Shown in pieces: positions 44,367 to 55,800 of a stretch of DNA of 64,000 nt. The notes under the pieces are model-generated. The model saw only the letters and a program-made list of their open reading frames with translations, was not told the origin of the DNA and did no database searches. Numbering within the stretch: the stretch's first letter is position 1; each line of letters opens with the position of its first letter. The stretch is from Streptomyces liliiviolaceus (lineage in GTDB: Bacteria; Actinomycetota; Actinomycetes; Streptomycetales; Streptomycetaceae), in NCBI RefSeq assembly GCF_018070025.1, contig NZ_JAGPYQ010000001.1:7068001-7132000 (forward strand), given 5' to 3'. Position numbers and translations under genes: made by a program.

Positions 44367-44831
44367 CTAGCTCCCTCGGTAAACGGAGTAGCCGAACGGG
44401 TTGAGCAGCAGCGGTACGTGATAGTGCTCCCCCGGGCTGACGGCGAAGGTGATCGCCACCTCGGGGAAGAACACCGGTGCGGCACCGCTGTCCCGGTTCG
44501 CGGGGGCGTCCTGCTGCGCCTCGGCCTGGTTCTTCACGGGCTTGTTCCCGGGCTCGCTCTCGGGCTCGCTCGCGGGCTTGTGCTCGAAGTACTCCTCGAC
44601 GGCGAAGTCGAGGCGTACGTGTGTGGTGCCCTCCGGCAGGGCCGGCAGGTCCTTGCACCGGCCGTCCGCGTCGGTCGCGGAGCCACCGAGCGCCTGCCAC
44701 CGGGCGTCACGACCGCCACGGGCCGCGAGACGGACGGCGACCCGCGCGGCGGGACGGCCGACGCTGGTGTCCAGGATGTGCGTGGACACGGAAGCGACGG
44801 CGGCGACGGCAGCGGTGGTCTCGGTGGTCAT
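44367..44831 (-). CDS. uraH: 5-hydroxyisourate hydrolase (transthyretin-like) with a linker insertion
   Basis: Hydrolyses 5-hydroxyisourate to OHCU. About 154 residues. N-terminal VSTHILDTSVGRPAARVAVRL (active-site His) and the diagnostic C-terminal YRGS are present, with HYHVPLLLNPFGYSVYRGS. A ~30-residue charged insertion (about 84-113, Pro/Glu/Lys/Gln/Asn-rich) interrupts the usual ~110-residue fold between EEYF and FFPEVAITF. ATG overlaps the uraD stop (ATGA). Middle gene of uraD-uraH-uricase. Confidence 0.94.
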   Translation of the reverse strand: MTTETTAAVAAVASVSTHILDTSVGRPAARVAVRLAARGGRDARWQALGGSATDADGRCKDLPALPEGTTHVRLDFAVEEYFEHKPASEPESEPGNKPVKNQAEAQQDAPANRDSGAAPVFFPEVAITFAVSPGEHYHVPLLLNPFGYSVYRGS

Positions 44832-45358
44832 GCGGAGGCGTCCTCTTCGACGAGTGGGGCGAGCCGGATGCGGTTGATCCTGCCCAGTTCGGTGCGCACG
44901 ATCTCGCGCTCCTGTGCGGGCGTGTTGCCGATGCGCTCCTTGAGCGCGTCACGCATCTGTTCGCCGGTGAGGCCGGTCGCGCAGATCAGGAAGACATGGC
45001 CGAACCTCTCCTGGTACTCCAGGTTCAGTTCGAGCATCTCCGCCTTGAGTTCGTCGGAGGCGCCGGCCATTCCGCGCTGTTCGCGGGAGGAGGTCGGGTC
45101 GCCCGGCTTCGGGCGGCCGATCGGCGGGTGGCCGGCCATCGCCTCCGCCAGGTCGGCGTCGGTCAGGTCGGCCATGGCGGCGTCGCTCTGGGCGAAGAGG
45201 TCGTCCCCGGTGGCGTACGGGCGGCCGGTGAGCAGCGTGTGCGCCCAGGCCGTCGAGGCGCACAGCTCGTGGAGGGCGGCGCGGGCCGCGGGTTCCTCCA
45301 GGGTGTTGAACCGGGCGAGGCCGCCGGGTGTCGTCGTACTCGAAGTACTCGAAGTCAC
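44828..45358 (-). CDS. uraD: 2-oxo-4-hydroxy-4-carboxy-5-ureidoimidazoline (OHCU) decarboxylase
   Basis: Makes S-allantoin from OHCU. About 176 residues. LARFNTLEEPAARAALHELCASTAWAHTLLTGRPY, GHPPIGRPKP (catalytic His) and RFGHVFLICATGLTGEQMRDALKERIGN are the family blocks. The GTG start has GGAGG six bases upstream; extension further upstream would add a TTA codon and no conserved residues. The N-terminus is a Thr/Ser run. First gene of the urate operon; a TCAAC-N5-GTTGA palindrome lies 65 bases upstream. Confidence 0.94.
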   Translation of the reverse strand: MTSSTSSTTTPGGLARFNTLEEPAARAALHELCASTAWAHTLLTGRPYATGDDLFAQSDAAMADLTDADLAEAMAGHPPIGRPKPGDPTSSREQRGMAGASDELKAEMLELNLEYQERFGHVFLICATGLTGEQMRDALKERIGNTPAQEREIVRTELGRINRIRLAPLVEEDASA

Positions 45359-45422
45359 GGGAAGCCTCCGTGGCCTTGTGCTGGACGGGCTGCGGTCAGC
45401 TAACGCCCTCGGAAACACCACG

Positions 45423-45437
45423 TCAACACTTTGTTGA
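45423..45437. promoter_or_regulatory. Second-class palindrome TCAAC-N5-GTTGA before uraD
   Basis: TCAACACTTTGTTGA has perfect 5-base arms with a 5-base spacer, 65 bases upstream of uraD in an AT-rich patch. It closely resembles TTCAACGTTCTGTTGAA before allantoinase. Confidence 0.55.
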
Positions 45438-45545
45438 AAAAACCAGGTAACGATGACGGCCTCCGCCCGGGCGCCCCGATCCCGGGCCGACCACCGTTCT
45501 CCCTGCTCAGGCGTCCCGCCCAGGTTCCCTGCTCAGACGTCCCGC

Positions 45546-45914
45546 TCAGGCGTCCTTCTCGCGGTTGAGGTAGTTGTAGACGGTGAACCGTGAGACGCCG
45601 AGCGCGCCCGCGACGGTTTCCACGCCGTGCCGTACGGAGAAGGCTCCGCGCGCCTCAAGTATCCGTACGACCTCCTGCTTGGCCTTGCGGTCCAGTTCGG
45701 CCAGCGGCCTGCCGCGCTTGCGCTCCAGGGCGGCCAGGATGTGGTCCAGCGAGTCGGCGAGCTGCGGCAGGCGGACGGCCACGACGTCCACGCCCTCCCA
45801 GGAGAGCACCACGTCGTCGGGCCCCGCCTGGTCGGCGGGGAGCATCTCGGCACCCATGGCGTCGACCAGCGGCTTGACGGCCGACACGAAGGGGTCGTCC
45901 GCGGACCGGGTCAC
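45546..45914 (-). CDS. Small HTH protein adjacent to urate operon
   Basis: About 122 residues. An N-terminal alpha/beta part (VSAVKPLVDAMGAEMLPADQAGPDDVVLSWEGVDVVAVRLPQ) leads to a basic helical part (ALERKRGRPLAELDRKAKQEVVRILEARGAF) and a C-terminal Fis-like helix-turn-helix (VETVAGALGVSRFTVYNYLNRE). Its start GTG overlaps the stop of the MTH1187-like gene (GTGA). The position just upstream of uraD on the same strand makes it a good candidate for a local regulator, perhaps of the TCAAC-N5-GTTGA site. Not proved. Confidence 0.78.
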   Translation of the reverse strand: MTRSADDPFVSAVKPLVDAMGAEMLPADQAGPDDVVLSWEGVDVVAVRLPQLADSLDHILAALERKRGRPLAELDRKAKQEVVRILEARGAFSVRHGVETVAGALGVSRFTVYNYLNREKDA

Positions 45915-46162
45915 CGGCCCTCCTCCCCGATCACGTTGAGCTGCAGCGAGACCCGGGTGGCACCCGCGTCCAGGGCCTTGCGCAGCAGCGCGTCGACCGC
46001 GGTGAGCACCGAGTCCGCCCCGCCCTCGGCGGTGTTGCCGAACGGGCCGACGTCGACAGAGTCCAGTTCGGCCGCCTCGATGACCTCGCGGGCGACCACC
46101 GCGTGCGGCGGCGCCTCGTCGAGGTCGAAGGGTTCGGTGGTGAACTCCACTCGCAATCGCAC
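45911..46162 (-). CDS. MTH1187/YkoF-like small protein (possible thiamine-binding)
   Basis: About 83 residues. VRLRVEFTTEPFDL, VDVGPFGNTAEGG and LTAVDALLRKALDAGATRVSLQLNVIGE follow the ferredoxin-like pattern of the MTH1187 (DUF77) family, some members of which bind thiamine. The GTG start has a G-rich site upstream. Coupled to the HTH gene. Divergent from hydroxypyruvate isomerase. A link to thiamine would make sense because glyoxylate carboligase needs ThDP, but this is inference. Confidence 0.6.
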   Translation of the reverse strand: MRLRVEFTTEPFDLDEAPPHAVVAREVIEAAELDSVDVGPFGNTAEGGADSVLTAVDALLRKALDAGATRVSLQLNVIGEEGR

Positions 46163-46344
46163 TGTGCCCCCATGGCATCGCTCGGGTCCGTGTCTGCGAC
46201 GGCCCAGGCCCGGCCGACCAGAAGGCGACCCTAGCCCACCCGGAATCCATCTCCCGGCCGCCGAACGGCACCCGGGCCGCACCACGGACGCGCGCGCTTT
46301 TCCCGTCGGGCCCCCTTGACAAGGTTCCTCCACGAAGGCAGCCT

Positions 46345-46359
46345 TTCCATGAAGCAGAA
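46345..46359. promoter_or_regulatory. AllR-like box (hyi promoter, upstream copy)
   Basis: TTCCATGAAGCAGAA fits TTCCR-N5-CRGAA. Its centre is 21 bases from the perfect copy at 46366, the same spacing as the pair before allR. Confidence 0.5.
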
Positions 46360-46365
46360 AAGAAC

Positions 46366-46380
46366 TTCCGCAATACGGAA
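46366..46380. promoter_or_regulatory. AllR-like box (hyi promoter, perfect copy)
   Basis: TTCCGCAATACGGAA is a perfect palindrome of 5-base arms with a 5-base spacer, 59 bases upstream of the hydroxypyruvate isomerase start. It matches the copy before gcl at all ten arm positions. Confidence 0.65.
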
Positions 46381-46439
46381 CTACCGATACGGGCCCGGCC
46401 ACCGGGACCTACTCGTCACGGAAGGGAGCGCCGACCCCC

Positions 46440-47306
46440 ATGCCCGGTTTCTCGATGGATGCGGCCGCAGAGCAGCGCTTCAACGTCAACCTGTCGATCC
46501 TCTTCACCGAGCTGCCGCTCCTGGAGCGCCCCGCGGCCGCCGCCGCGGCGGGCTTCACCGCGGTCGAGCTCTGGTGGCCCTGGACCGACACCCCCACCCC
46601 CGATCGCGCGGAGCTCGACGCGCTGAAGAAGGCGATCGAGGACGCGGGCGTCCAGCTCACGGGCCTCAACTTCTACGCCGGGCAGCTGCCGGGCCCGGAC
46701 CGGGGCGCGCTGTCGATCCCGGGCGGGGAGTCCGAGCGGTTCCGCGCGAACATCGACGTGGCCGCGGAGTTCGCGCGGTCGCTGGGCTGCACGGCTCTCA
46801 ACGCCCTGTACGGCAACCGCGTCGAGGGCGTCGACCCGGCCGAGCAGGACGAACTCGCCCTGGAGAACCTCGTACTGGCGGCCCGCGCGGCCGACCGCGT
46901 CGGCGCGGTCCTGCTGATCGAGACGCTCAACAAGCCGGAGTCGCCGCTCTATCCGCTGGTGAGCGCCGAGGCCGGGATCGCCGTCGTCGACAGGGTGAAC
47001 GAGGCGACGGGGCTGGGCAACGCCCGCTTCCTGATGGACCTCTACCACCTGTCCATGAACGGCGAGGACCTGCCGTCGGTGATCGAGCGGTACGCCGCCA
47101 GGACCGGCCATGTCCAGATCGCCGACAACCCGGGACGCGGCGCACCCGGCACCGGCTCGCTCCCGCTGGCCGAACTGCTCGGCCTGCTGCGCAAGCAGGG
47201 GTACGAGGGCTGGGTCGGCCTGGAGTACAAGCCGGGTGACCGGCCGAGCGCCGACTCCTTCGACTGGCTCCCCCGCGGGGCCCGCGCCGCCCGCGTCACC
47301 CGATGA
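46440..47306 (+). CDS. hyi: Hydroxypyruvate isomerase
   Basis: Interconverts hydroxypyruvate and tartronate semialdehyde. About 288 residues, TIM-barrel of the xylose-isomerase-like family. FNVNLSILFTELPLLERPAAAAAAGFTAVELWWPW, LIETLNKPESPLYPL (catalytic Glu), FLMDLYHLSMNGEDL, HVQIADNPGRGAPGTG and GWVGLEYKP (second Glu) are family blocks. ATG start with GAAGGGAG upstream; a second in-frame ATG lies five codons on. First gene of hyi-glxR, behind two AllR-like boxes. Confidence 0.94.
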   Translation: MPGFSMDAAAEQRFNVNLSILFTELPLLERPAAAAAAGFTAVELWWPWTDTPTPDRAELDALKKAIEDAGVQLTGLNFYAGQLPGPDRGALSIPGGESERFRANIDVAAEFARSLGCTALNALYGNRVEGVDPAEQDELALENLVLAARAADRVGAVLLIETLNKPESPLYPLVSAEAGIAVVDRVNEATGLGNARFLMDLYHLSMNGEDLPSVIERYAARTGHVQIADNPGRGAPGTGSLPLAELLGLLRKQGYEGWVGLEYKPGDRPSADSFDWLPRGARAARVTR

Positions 47307-47330
47307 GCGGCAAGTCACCGACACAGCAGG

Positions 47331-47374
47331 GCAGTTGACGCGGCACAGCAGTTGACACAGCAGAGCAGTTGACG
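47331..47374 (+). repeat. Three tandem 17-bp repeats in the hyi-glxR spacer
   Basis: GCAGTTGACG, GCAGTTGACA and GCAGTTGACG begin at 47331, 47348 and 47365, an exact 17-base period. They fill the spacer before the reductase start. Each holds a TTGAC core that could serve as a -35 element. Confidence 0.7.
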
Positions 47375-47404
47375 CAGCACAGTGTGCAGAGAGGCACCCT
47401 CACC

Positions 47405-48319
47405 ATGAGCAATCTCGCCGACAGTTCCCACGCGTCCCGTCCGACGATCGCCTGGATCGGCCTCGGCATCATGGGCTCCCCCATGTCGGAGAACCTGATC
47501 AAGGCCGGCTACGACGTCACCGGGTTCACCCTGGAGCAGGACAAGCTGGAGCGGCTGACCGCGGCGGGCGGCACCGCGGCGGCCTCGATAGCCGAGGCCG
47601 TACGGGACGCCGACGTCGTGATCACGATGGTGCCCGCCTCCCCGCAGGTCGAGGCCATCGCGTACGGGCCCGACGGCATCCTGGAGAACGCGCGGTCCGG
47701 GGCCCTCCTCATCGACATGTCCTCCATCACCCCGCGGACCTCCGTGGACCTCGCCGAGGCGGCCGGGACCAAGGGCATCCGGGTCCTGGACGCCCCGGTC
47801 TCCGGCGGCGAGGCGGGCGCGGTCGAGGCCGTGCTGTCCATCATGGTCGGCGGCGAGCAGGCCGACTTCGACCAGGCCGAGCCGATCTTCGAGGCGCTGG
47901 GCAGGACCATCGTGCTGTGCGGTCCGCACGGCTCCGGCCAGACCGTGAAGGCCGCGAACCAGCTGATCGTCGCCGTGAACATCCAGGCGTGCGCCGAGGC
48001 CGTGGTCTTCCTGGAGAAGTCGGGTGTCGACCTGAAGGCGGCCCTGGACGTGCTGAACGGCGGCCTCGCCGGGTCGACCGTTCTGACCCGCAAGAAGGAC
48101 AACTTCCTGAACCGCGACTTCAAGCCGGGGTTCCGGATCGACCTGCACCACAAGGACATGGGCATCGTCACGGACGCCGCCCGCACGGTCGGTGCCGCGC
48201 TGCCCGTCGGCGCCGTGGTCGCCCAGCTCGTCGCGTCCCTGCGCGCCCAGGGCGACGGCGGCCTGGACCACTCCGCGCTGCTGCGCGCGGTGGAGCGCCT
48301 CTCCGGCGAGCGGGTCTGA
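47405..48319 (+). CDS. glxR: 2-hydroxy-3-oxopropionate (tartronate semialdehyde) reductase
   Basis: Reduces tartronate semialdehyde to D-glycerate with NAD(P)H. About 304 residues. IAWIGLGIMGSPMSENLIKAGYDVTGF is the Rossmann motif; LDAPVSGGEAGAVEAVLSIMVGG is the substrate-binding signature; GSGQTVKAANQLIVAVNIQACAEAV carries the catalytic Lys (VKAANQ) of beta-hydroxyacid dehydrogenases. The ATG at 47405 was preferred to the upstream open frame because of AGAGAGG upstream. It follows hyi by 98 bases. Confidence 0.94.
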   Translation: MSNLADSSHASRPTIAWIGLGIMGSPMSENLIKAGYDVTGFTLEQDKLERLTAAGGTAAASIAEAVRDADVVITMVPASPQVEAIAYGPDGILENARSGALLIDMSSITPRTSVDLAEAAGTKGIRVLDAPVSGGEAGAVEAVLSIMVGGEQADFDQAEPIFEALGRTIVLCGPHGSGQTVKAANQLIVAVNIQACAEAVVFLEKSGVDLKAALDVLNGGLAGSTVLTRKKDNFLNRDFKPGFRIDLHHKDMGIVTDAARTVGAALPVGAVVAQLVASLRAQGDGGLDHSALLRAVERLSGERV

Positions 48320-48664
48320 CCGCCCGCCCCCACAGACCCGGGCGGCGCCGGCGCTGACACCTGTCCTGTCGCGCCCAAGCGGCGGCGCCGCCCGGTACCA
48401 ACAACTCATGAGCTGCGCCTGGGGTCTGACGGGAGGTCAGGCACCGGGCGCACCGCCCGCGAGGACCGTGGACCCGGATGAGGGGTAGTCCACGCGACGA
48501 GCGGGCAGGGCGAGGGCCGCGGCGGTGTGCACGCCAGTGCGGTGGTGAAGGTCCCGGGTCCCCTTCTCGACATGAGGGAAGGGAAGCCCGGAACCGTCGC
48601 ACCGCCGCGGTCCCGGCCGAGAACCGAGGACCGGCCGAGAGCACAAGGCCGGCTGAGAGCCCCG

Positions 48665-48716
48665 ACGACGAAGAGCGCCGGGTACGGAGAGTCCCGTACC
48701 CGGCGCTCTTCGTCGT
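48665..48716. terminator. Very strong hairpin, 23-bp perfect arms
   Basis: Bases 48665-48687 and 48694-48716 are perfect reverse complements with a six-base loop; the stem core is GAAGAGCGCCGGGTACGG. It lies about 350 bases past the glxR stop. Probably a terminator, though its distance also allows an RNA-processing or regulatory role. Confidence 0.7.
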
Positions 48717-48912
48717 CCGTACGCCGGTGGGCGTACAGCGGTGGGCGTACGCCCGCTACGGAACCCTCAAATCAACCTCTGAACATGCCCCTTGAGGCTT
48801 CAACTCACCGTGCGGTTGGGCACATTCTCAGCACATGGGGCCCGCCGGCACGGGGGCGGCGGGCCCCCTACGGAGTACACCGCGGGCTGGTCCTGAAACG
48901 GGGGTGGGACGC

Positions 48913-49071
48913 ATGGGCAGCCGGTTGAGGTGTCGGCACGAGCCGTTCGCGGCGCTGTCGCGGAGCGGGCCGCCTGCCGCGGTGACGGTCGCCCCGCTCG
49001 GGGCGAGGCACGGGGGAAAGCACGGGGGCGCCGGGTTCGGCTCGGGTCGCGGCGGGGGCGGCCGGGGCTGA
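48913..49071 (+). CDS. Possible small basic ORF (52 codons)
   Basis: MGSRLRCRHEPFAALSRSG..., Gly/Arg/His-rich C-terminus. A GGGGGTGGGACGC segment precedes the ATG and a hairpin follows the stop by nine bases, an arrangement like a small gene with its terminator. No homology recognised. Confidence 0.25.
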   Translation: MGSRLRCRHEPFAALSRSGPPAAVTVAPLGARHGGKHGGAGFGSGRGGGGRG

Positions 49072-49080
49072 GCACGGCGC

Positions 49081-49114
49081 GAGGCCCCGTCCTGACGACT
49101 CAGGACGGGGCCTC
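49081..49114. terminator. Bidirectional terminator hairpin downstream of gcl
   Basis: GAGGCCCCGTCCTGA (49081-49095) and TCAGGACGGGGCCTC (49100-49114) form perfect 15-base arms with a 4-base loop, 88 bases beyond the gcl stop. Confidence 0.7.
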
Positions 49115-49173
49115 GGCTTGTCGGAGAGAGCTTGCCGGGAAGGGCTTGTCGGGGCGGGCTTGTCGGGGCGGGT

Positions 49174-49201
49174 CAGACCTTCAGGGTTCTGACCTTCAGG
49201 T

Positions 49202-49217
<16 letters not shown>
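49174..49217. repeat. Direct repeat duplicating the gcl 3' end
   Basis: CAGACCTTCAGGGTT occurs at 49174-49188 and again at 49203-49217, where it encodes the last residues and stop of gcl. A third partial copy (GACCTTCAGG) lies between. Two GCTTGTCGGGGCGGG-like copies precede it. Confidence 0.65.
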
Positions 49218-50986
<1,769 letters not shown>

Positions 50987-51048
50987 TGCGTACTCCTGCT
51001 TCGGCTGCCGGATTCGGGCTCCCGTCGCGCCCCGCGGAGAGCTTCAAA

Positions 51049-51063
51049 TTCCGTATTACGGAA
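51049..51063. promoter_or_regulatory. AllR-like box (gcl promoter, perfect copy)
   Basis: TTCCGTATTACGGAA is a perfect palindrome with 5-base arms, 63 bases upstream of gcl. Only the spacer differs from the hyi copy. Confidence 0.65.
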
Positions 51064-51069
51064 ACTAAC

Positions 51070-51084
51070 TTCTACTATCTGGAA
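51070..51084. promoter_or_regulatory. AllR-like box (gcl promoter, weaker copy)
   Basis: TTCTACTATCTGGAA keeps the TTC/GAA ends. Its centre is 21 bases from the perfect copy, repeating the two-turn spacing seen before allR and hyi. Confidence 0.4.
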
Positions 51085-51248
51085 GCAATGTAGGTGGGCG
51101 GCCGGAGGGCGTCAAGGGCGCGAGGCAGGCCCGCGTGCGCGGTCAATCACGGGGCGTCCGATCGATTCCCTGCCGGAGGACGACGTTCCGGAGGACGATG
51201 GAGAAGCAGCTCCCCTGCGGTTCGGTGTCACGTGTTCTGGAGAGAGTC

Positions 51249-52265
<1,017 letters not shown>

Positions 52266-52303
52266 TCGCACCAACTCGCCGAAGCAGTCGCATACTTGAC
52301 CCC

Positions 52304-52831
52304 ATGACCGTCAGAGCGGCCACTTCCGCCGACCTCCCGCTGCTCCAGGACATCGAACGTGCCGCGGGCGAGCCCTTCCGTATCTTCGGCATGCCGGAGA
52401 TCGCCGACGACGAGCCGCCCGCGCTCGACGTCCTGGAGCGTTTCCGCAAGGCGGGCCACGCCTGGGTCGCCGAGGACGCCACGGGCCGGCTCGTCGCGTA
52501 CCTGATCGGTGAGCCCCTGGACGGCGCCTTCCACATCGAGCAGGTCTCCGTCCACCCGGACGCCGCGCACCAGGGCGTGGGCCGGACCCTGATCGCGTAC
52601 GCCGCCGAGCGCGCGCTGGAGCAGGGGCTGACCGGACTCACGCTCACCACCTTCGCCGAGGTCCCCTGGAACGCGCCCTACTACGAGCGGCTCGGCTTCC
52701 GTGTCCTGCCGGACGCCGACCTCACCCCGGGGCTGCGGAGAGTCCTCGCCGGGGAGGCCGAGCAGGGCCTCGACCGCCGCCCCCGGGTGTGCATGTATCT
52801 GCCGATGGAGCAGCCGGGGCGGCACGCCTAG
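52304..52831 (+). CDS. GNAT-family N-acetyltransferase
   Basis: About 175 residues. MTVRAATSADLPLLQDIERAAGEPFR opens the fold; FHIEQVSVHPDAAHQGVGRTLIAYAAERALEQGL holds the acetyl-CoA signature QGVGRTL; NAPYYERLGFRVL is the C-terminal strand and helix. CATACT seven bases before the ATG and no ribosome site suggest a leaderless mRNA. 38 bases after the zinc-ribbon gene, convergent with the NACHT gene. Substrate unknown. Confidence 0.88.
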   Translation: MTVRAATSADLPLLQDIERAAGEPFRIFGMPEIADDEPPALDVLERFRKAGHAWVAEDATGRLVAYLIGEPLDGAFHIEQVSVHPDAAHQGVGRTLIAYAAERALEQGLTGLTLTTFAEVPWNAPYYERLGFRVLPDADLTPGLRRVLAGEAEQGLDRRPRVCMYLPMEQPGRHA

Positions 52832-52843
52832 AGGTGCCGCCCC
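52816..52843. terminator. Hairpin between convergent GNAT and NACHT genes
   Basis: GGGGCGGCAC (52816-52825) and GTGCCGCCCC (52834-52843) are perfect 10-base arms with an 8-base loop containing the GNAT stop codon. It can serve both genes. Confidence 0.6.
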
Positions 52844-52863
52844 GTCCCGAGTGCGGACACCCC

Positions 52864-55800
52864 CTAGGACGTGCGGTGGTGGATGTCGAAGCCCTCGTCC
52901 ATGTCCGGGGCGTCGGGCGGGCCCGGGAGCCTCCTGGATCCCGGGGACCGGGCCGCCACCACGTCCGCCGTCGGTCCGGTGGCGAGCTGTGCCTGTAACC
53001 GCAGGTGGCGGAACTCGAACCCCGCCCCCGACTGGCGCAGCACGCCCCGCTGGTGTGCCTCGTCCAGGAACGCCATCAGCCGCCACGGCAGTTGACCGGT
53101 CGCCGCCAGCCAGCTGCGCGCGACCAGGAAACGGCCCCAGGCGCTCAACGCCAGCGCCGCCGTGCCCAGCGGCAGCCACAGTTGCGTACCCAGGTGCACC
53201 AGGCCGCCCCAGTCGCCGGGCGTCGCCACGACGGGCACACAGACGAGGGCCACGAGCAGGGCGACCATCCCGCCCCGGGTCAGGGACGCGGTCCGGTCGG
53301 TGCGCAGCGAGAGACCGGGGCTCGCCGCGCGCATCAGGTCCGAGGGCACACTGAGCGCGCGGTAGACCCCGCACACACAGCCGCCCACCACTCCGATCAG
53401 CAGGCCCGAGACCAGGATCTGGGGCAGATCGCGGGCCACCACGCCCGCCGCGGGTCCCTGGGTCAGCCAGTCCCGGCCCGCGTCCGGCAGGACCGACCGC
53501 AGGTTCGTCGGATGGACCGCCGTCGTGCCGGGGCCGGCGCCCGGGGTGATGAGCGCGACGACGTCACCGTGCCGCGATTCGAAGACCGTCCGCCGTGACA
53601 CGAAGTCCACGCAGCGGCGCCCGGGCAGCAGGGGCATCGTGCAGTTCGGCGGCCGGGTCCTCCCGGCGAAGGCCACCGGGCGGGCGCCGTCCCCGGGCAG
53701 CAGCAGACCGCCCCGCAGGGTCCGTTCCGTGACGGCGCTGCGCACTCCGGCCCGTTCGGAGAAGTACCAGCCGTCGATCTCCCGGTCCCTCAGGTCCGCC
53801 GCCGTGCGGGACTTGAGCGCGGTCACGCCCACCGCCGCGAACCCGCCCGCCGTGCAGGAGGCGACCCCGATCAGCATCGCCGCGGCGGTGCCCCGGACCG
53901 CGCCCGTCACGAACCGGCGGGCGATCCGCCCGGCACGCGGGGTGTGCGCCCCGTCCTGGCCGCCCCGGTTCGTCGCGCTCGCCATCAGGGCGGTGCCCGC
54001 CGCCGCGCAGGTGGTGCCGAGCAGCACGGTCCACGGGTTGCCTTCCCGGCCCAGCAGGGCCACGCCCGCCGTGACGGTTCCGGCCGCCGCCAGCCCAGCC
54101 CCGCCCAGCCGGGCCGCCACCCGGCTCATGGCCCCGCTCCAGGGCAGCCCGAGCGGGATCGGCCGGCGGGAGAGCCCCGCGATGCCGAGGAACAGGGTGA
54201 ACAGCTGCGAGAACAGGAATCCGCCGAGCAGATCCGGCATCCAGCCGTCGCTGACCCCGCCGAAGCGGAACCCGAAGCGCAGATCGTCGAAGTACGCGTA
54301 CCCCGCCCACATCAGCGCGCTCACCCCGGTGGTGACCAGCGCCTGCCGTCGCCGGAAGCCGCGGTCAGGACCAGGTGTCCCCGGTCGTCCCCGCCGCCCG
54401 GACGGCAGCAGGTAGCGGACCCCGAACGCGAACCCCAGGGTCTGGCCGACGAGCAGGGCGACCAGGGACAGCACGTCCTCAAGTCCGGCCAGGTCGTCGA
54501 CCGCGCGGGCCAGGGTGACCGGCAGCAGGAACAAGGACAGCACGGCGAGGGCCAGCAGGCCCGGCGCGTACAGGGCGAGGGTCCGCGGCACCAGCGACTC
54601 CAGCTCCCACCAGGCCAGCCGGCCCGTGCCACGGCGGTGCAGCCCGCGGGCCAGCACGGTGAGCCGGCGGGTGGCGTCGGCGGCGGCCCGCGGCCCGGCG
54701 TCCGCGAACGCGGCCGGTACGAACGCCTCCAGGAGGTGCCCCTCGACCGCCGCCACCGTGGGGAAGCGCCGTGGGTCGAGCAGCGGCGCGGGGTCGCGGG
54801 AGGTGTCGCCGTAGACGGTGCGGGCCAGGGCGACCATCAGCGGTGTGGTGAGTGCCTGGGCCAGCGGCAGGTCGGGCCGCTCCGCCAGTTTCCGCAGCAC
54901 CGGCGTCCACACGGTGTGCGGGACGCCGTCCGCCGTCACGCGCAACGGCCGCGCCGAACGCTCCAGATGCACCCCGGCCCGTACGAGGTCCAGGGGCCGC
55001 AGCTCCACCACCTCGGCCCCGGTGAGTACGTCGCCCTCCTCCACCGCGGCGGCCCAGGCGTCGCCGCGGCTGGTCAGCAGCAAGGGTGCGCCCGGATCGA
55101 GTTCGGCGTTGATCCGGCGTACGGCCGTCGCGCGGGCGGCGCGGGGCAGTTCGTCGAAGCCGTCGAGGACCGGTGCCACCAGGCCCATGTCGACCAGGAC
55201 GCGGGCCAGGGTGCGCCGGTCGTCGGCCTGCGCGGCCAGCGGCCGGTAGTCGGCGGCGAGCCGGACCGCGAGCCAGTCGCGCAGCGACGCGCGCAGGGGG
55301 TCCCACGAGGCGAGCGGGAAGATCACCGGGACCGGTCCGCCCTCCTCGCGGGCCGCGAGGCGGTCGAGGACGTACCGCATGGCCAGCACGCTCTTGCCCG
55401 ATCCGGGCTCGCCCAGGACCACGACGCGCGGGCCCGGCGGTGCGGCGGCCGGATCCGGGGCGGCCGGATCGGGGGTGCCCGGCTGCGGGGTGCCCGGATC
55501 CGGGGTGCCCGGGGTGACGCCGCCCGCGCGGGGGCGGGGCAGCACCGTGCCGGGCGGGATGTTGTACGGATGGTCGGCCAGGCGGCGGTCCGCGAGGGTC
55601 CAGTCCACCTCCAGCGGCGCGGGGTCCTGGAGGCGCCGCAGCCGTGCCTCGGCGGCCCACTGCTCCCGTACGGCCTCCGCGAGCGCCTCGACGGCCCGGC
55701 GCCGGTGAGCGCCGTCGCCGTCCGGGCGCGCGGTGGTGTCGCCGCGCAGTACGTCGGCCATCAGCGCGGCGACCGACATGAAGGCGCCGAGGGCCGTCAG

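Larger units (their letters stand above)
48320..49201. other. 882-base convergent intergenic region with hairpins; at most one tiny ORF
   Basis: Between glxR (+) and gcl (-). It holds two strong hairpins (48665-48716 and 49081-49114), a possible 52-codon ORF (48913-49071), and micro-repeats next to the gcl stop (49146-49217). The remaining open frames have no coding character. Confidence 0.6.

Noticed and set aside
45359..45421. Longer N-terminus for OHCU decarboxylase starting at 45421
   Set aside because: It would add a TTA codon and a non-conserved basic tail; GGAGG six bases before the GTG at 45358 marks the better start.
48320..48912. Several + and - open frames of 60-150 codons after glxR
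   Set aside because: No ribosome sites, Arg/Ser/Pro-rich products, and frames broken by the hairpin; judged non-coding.
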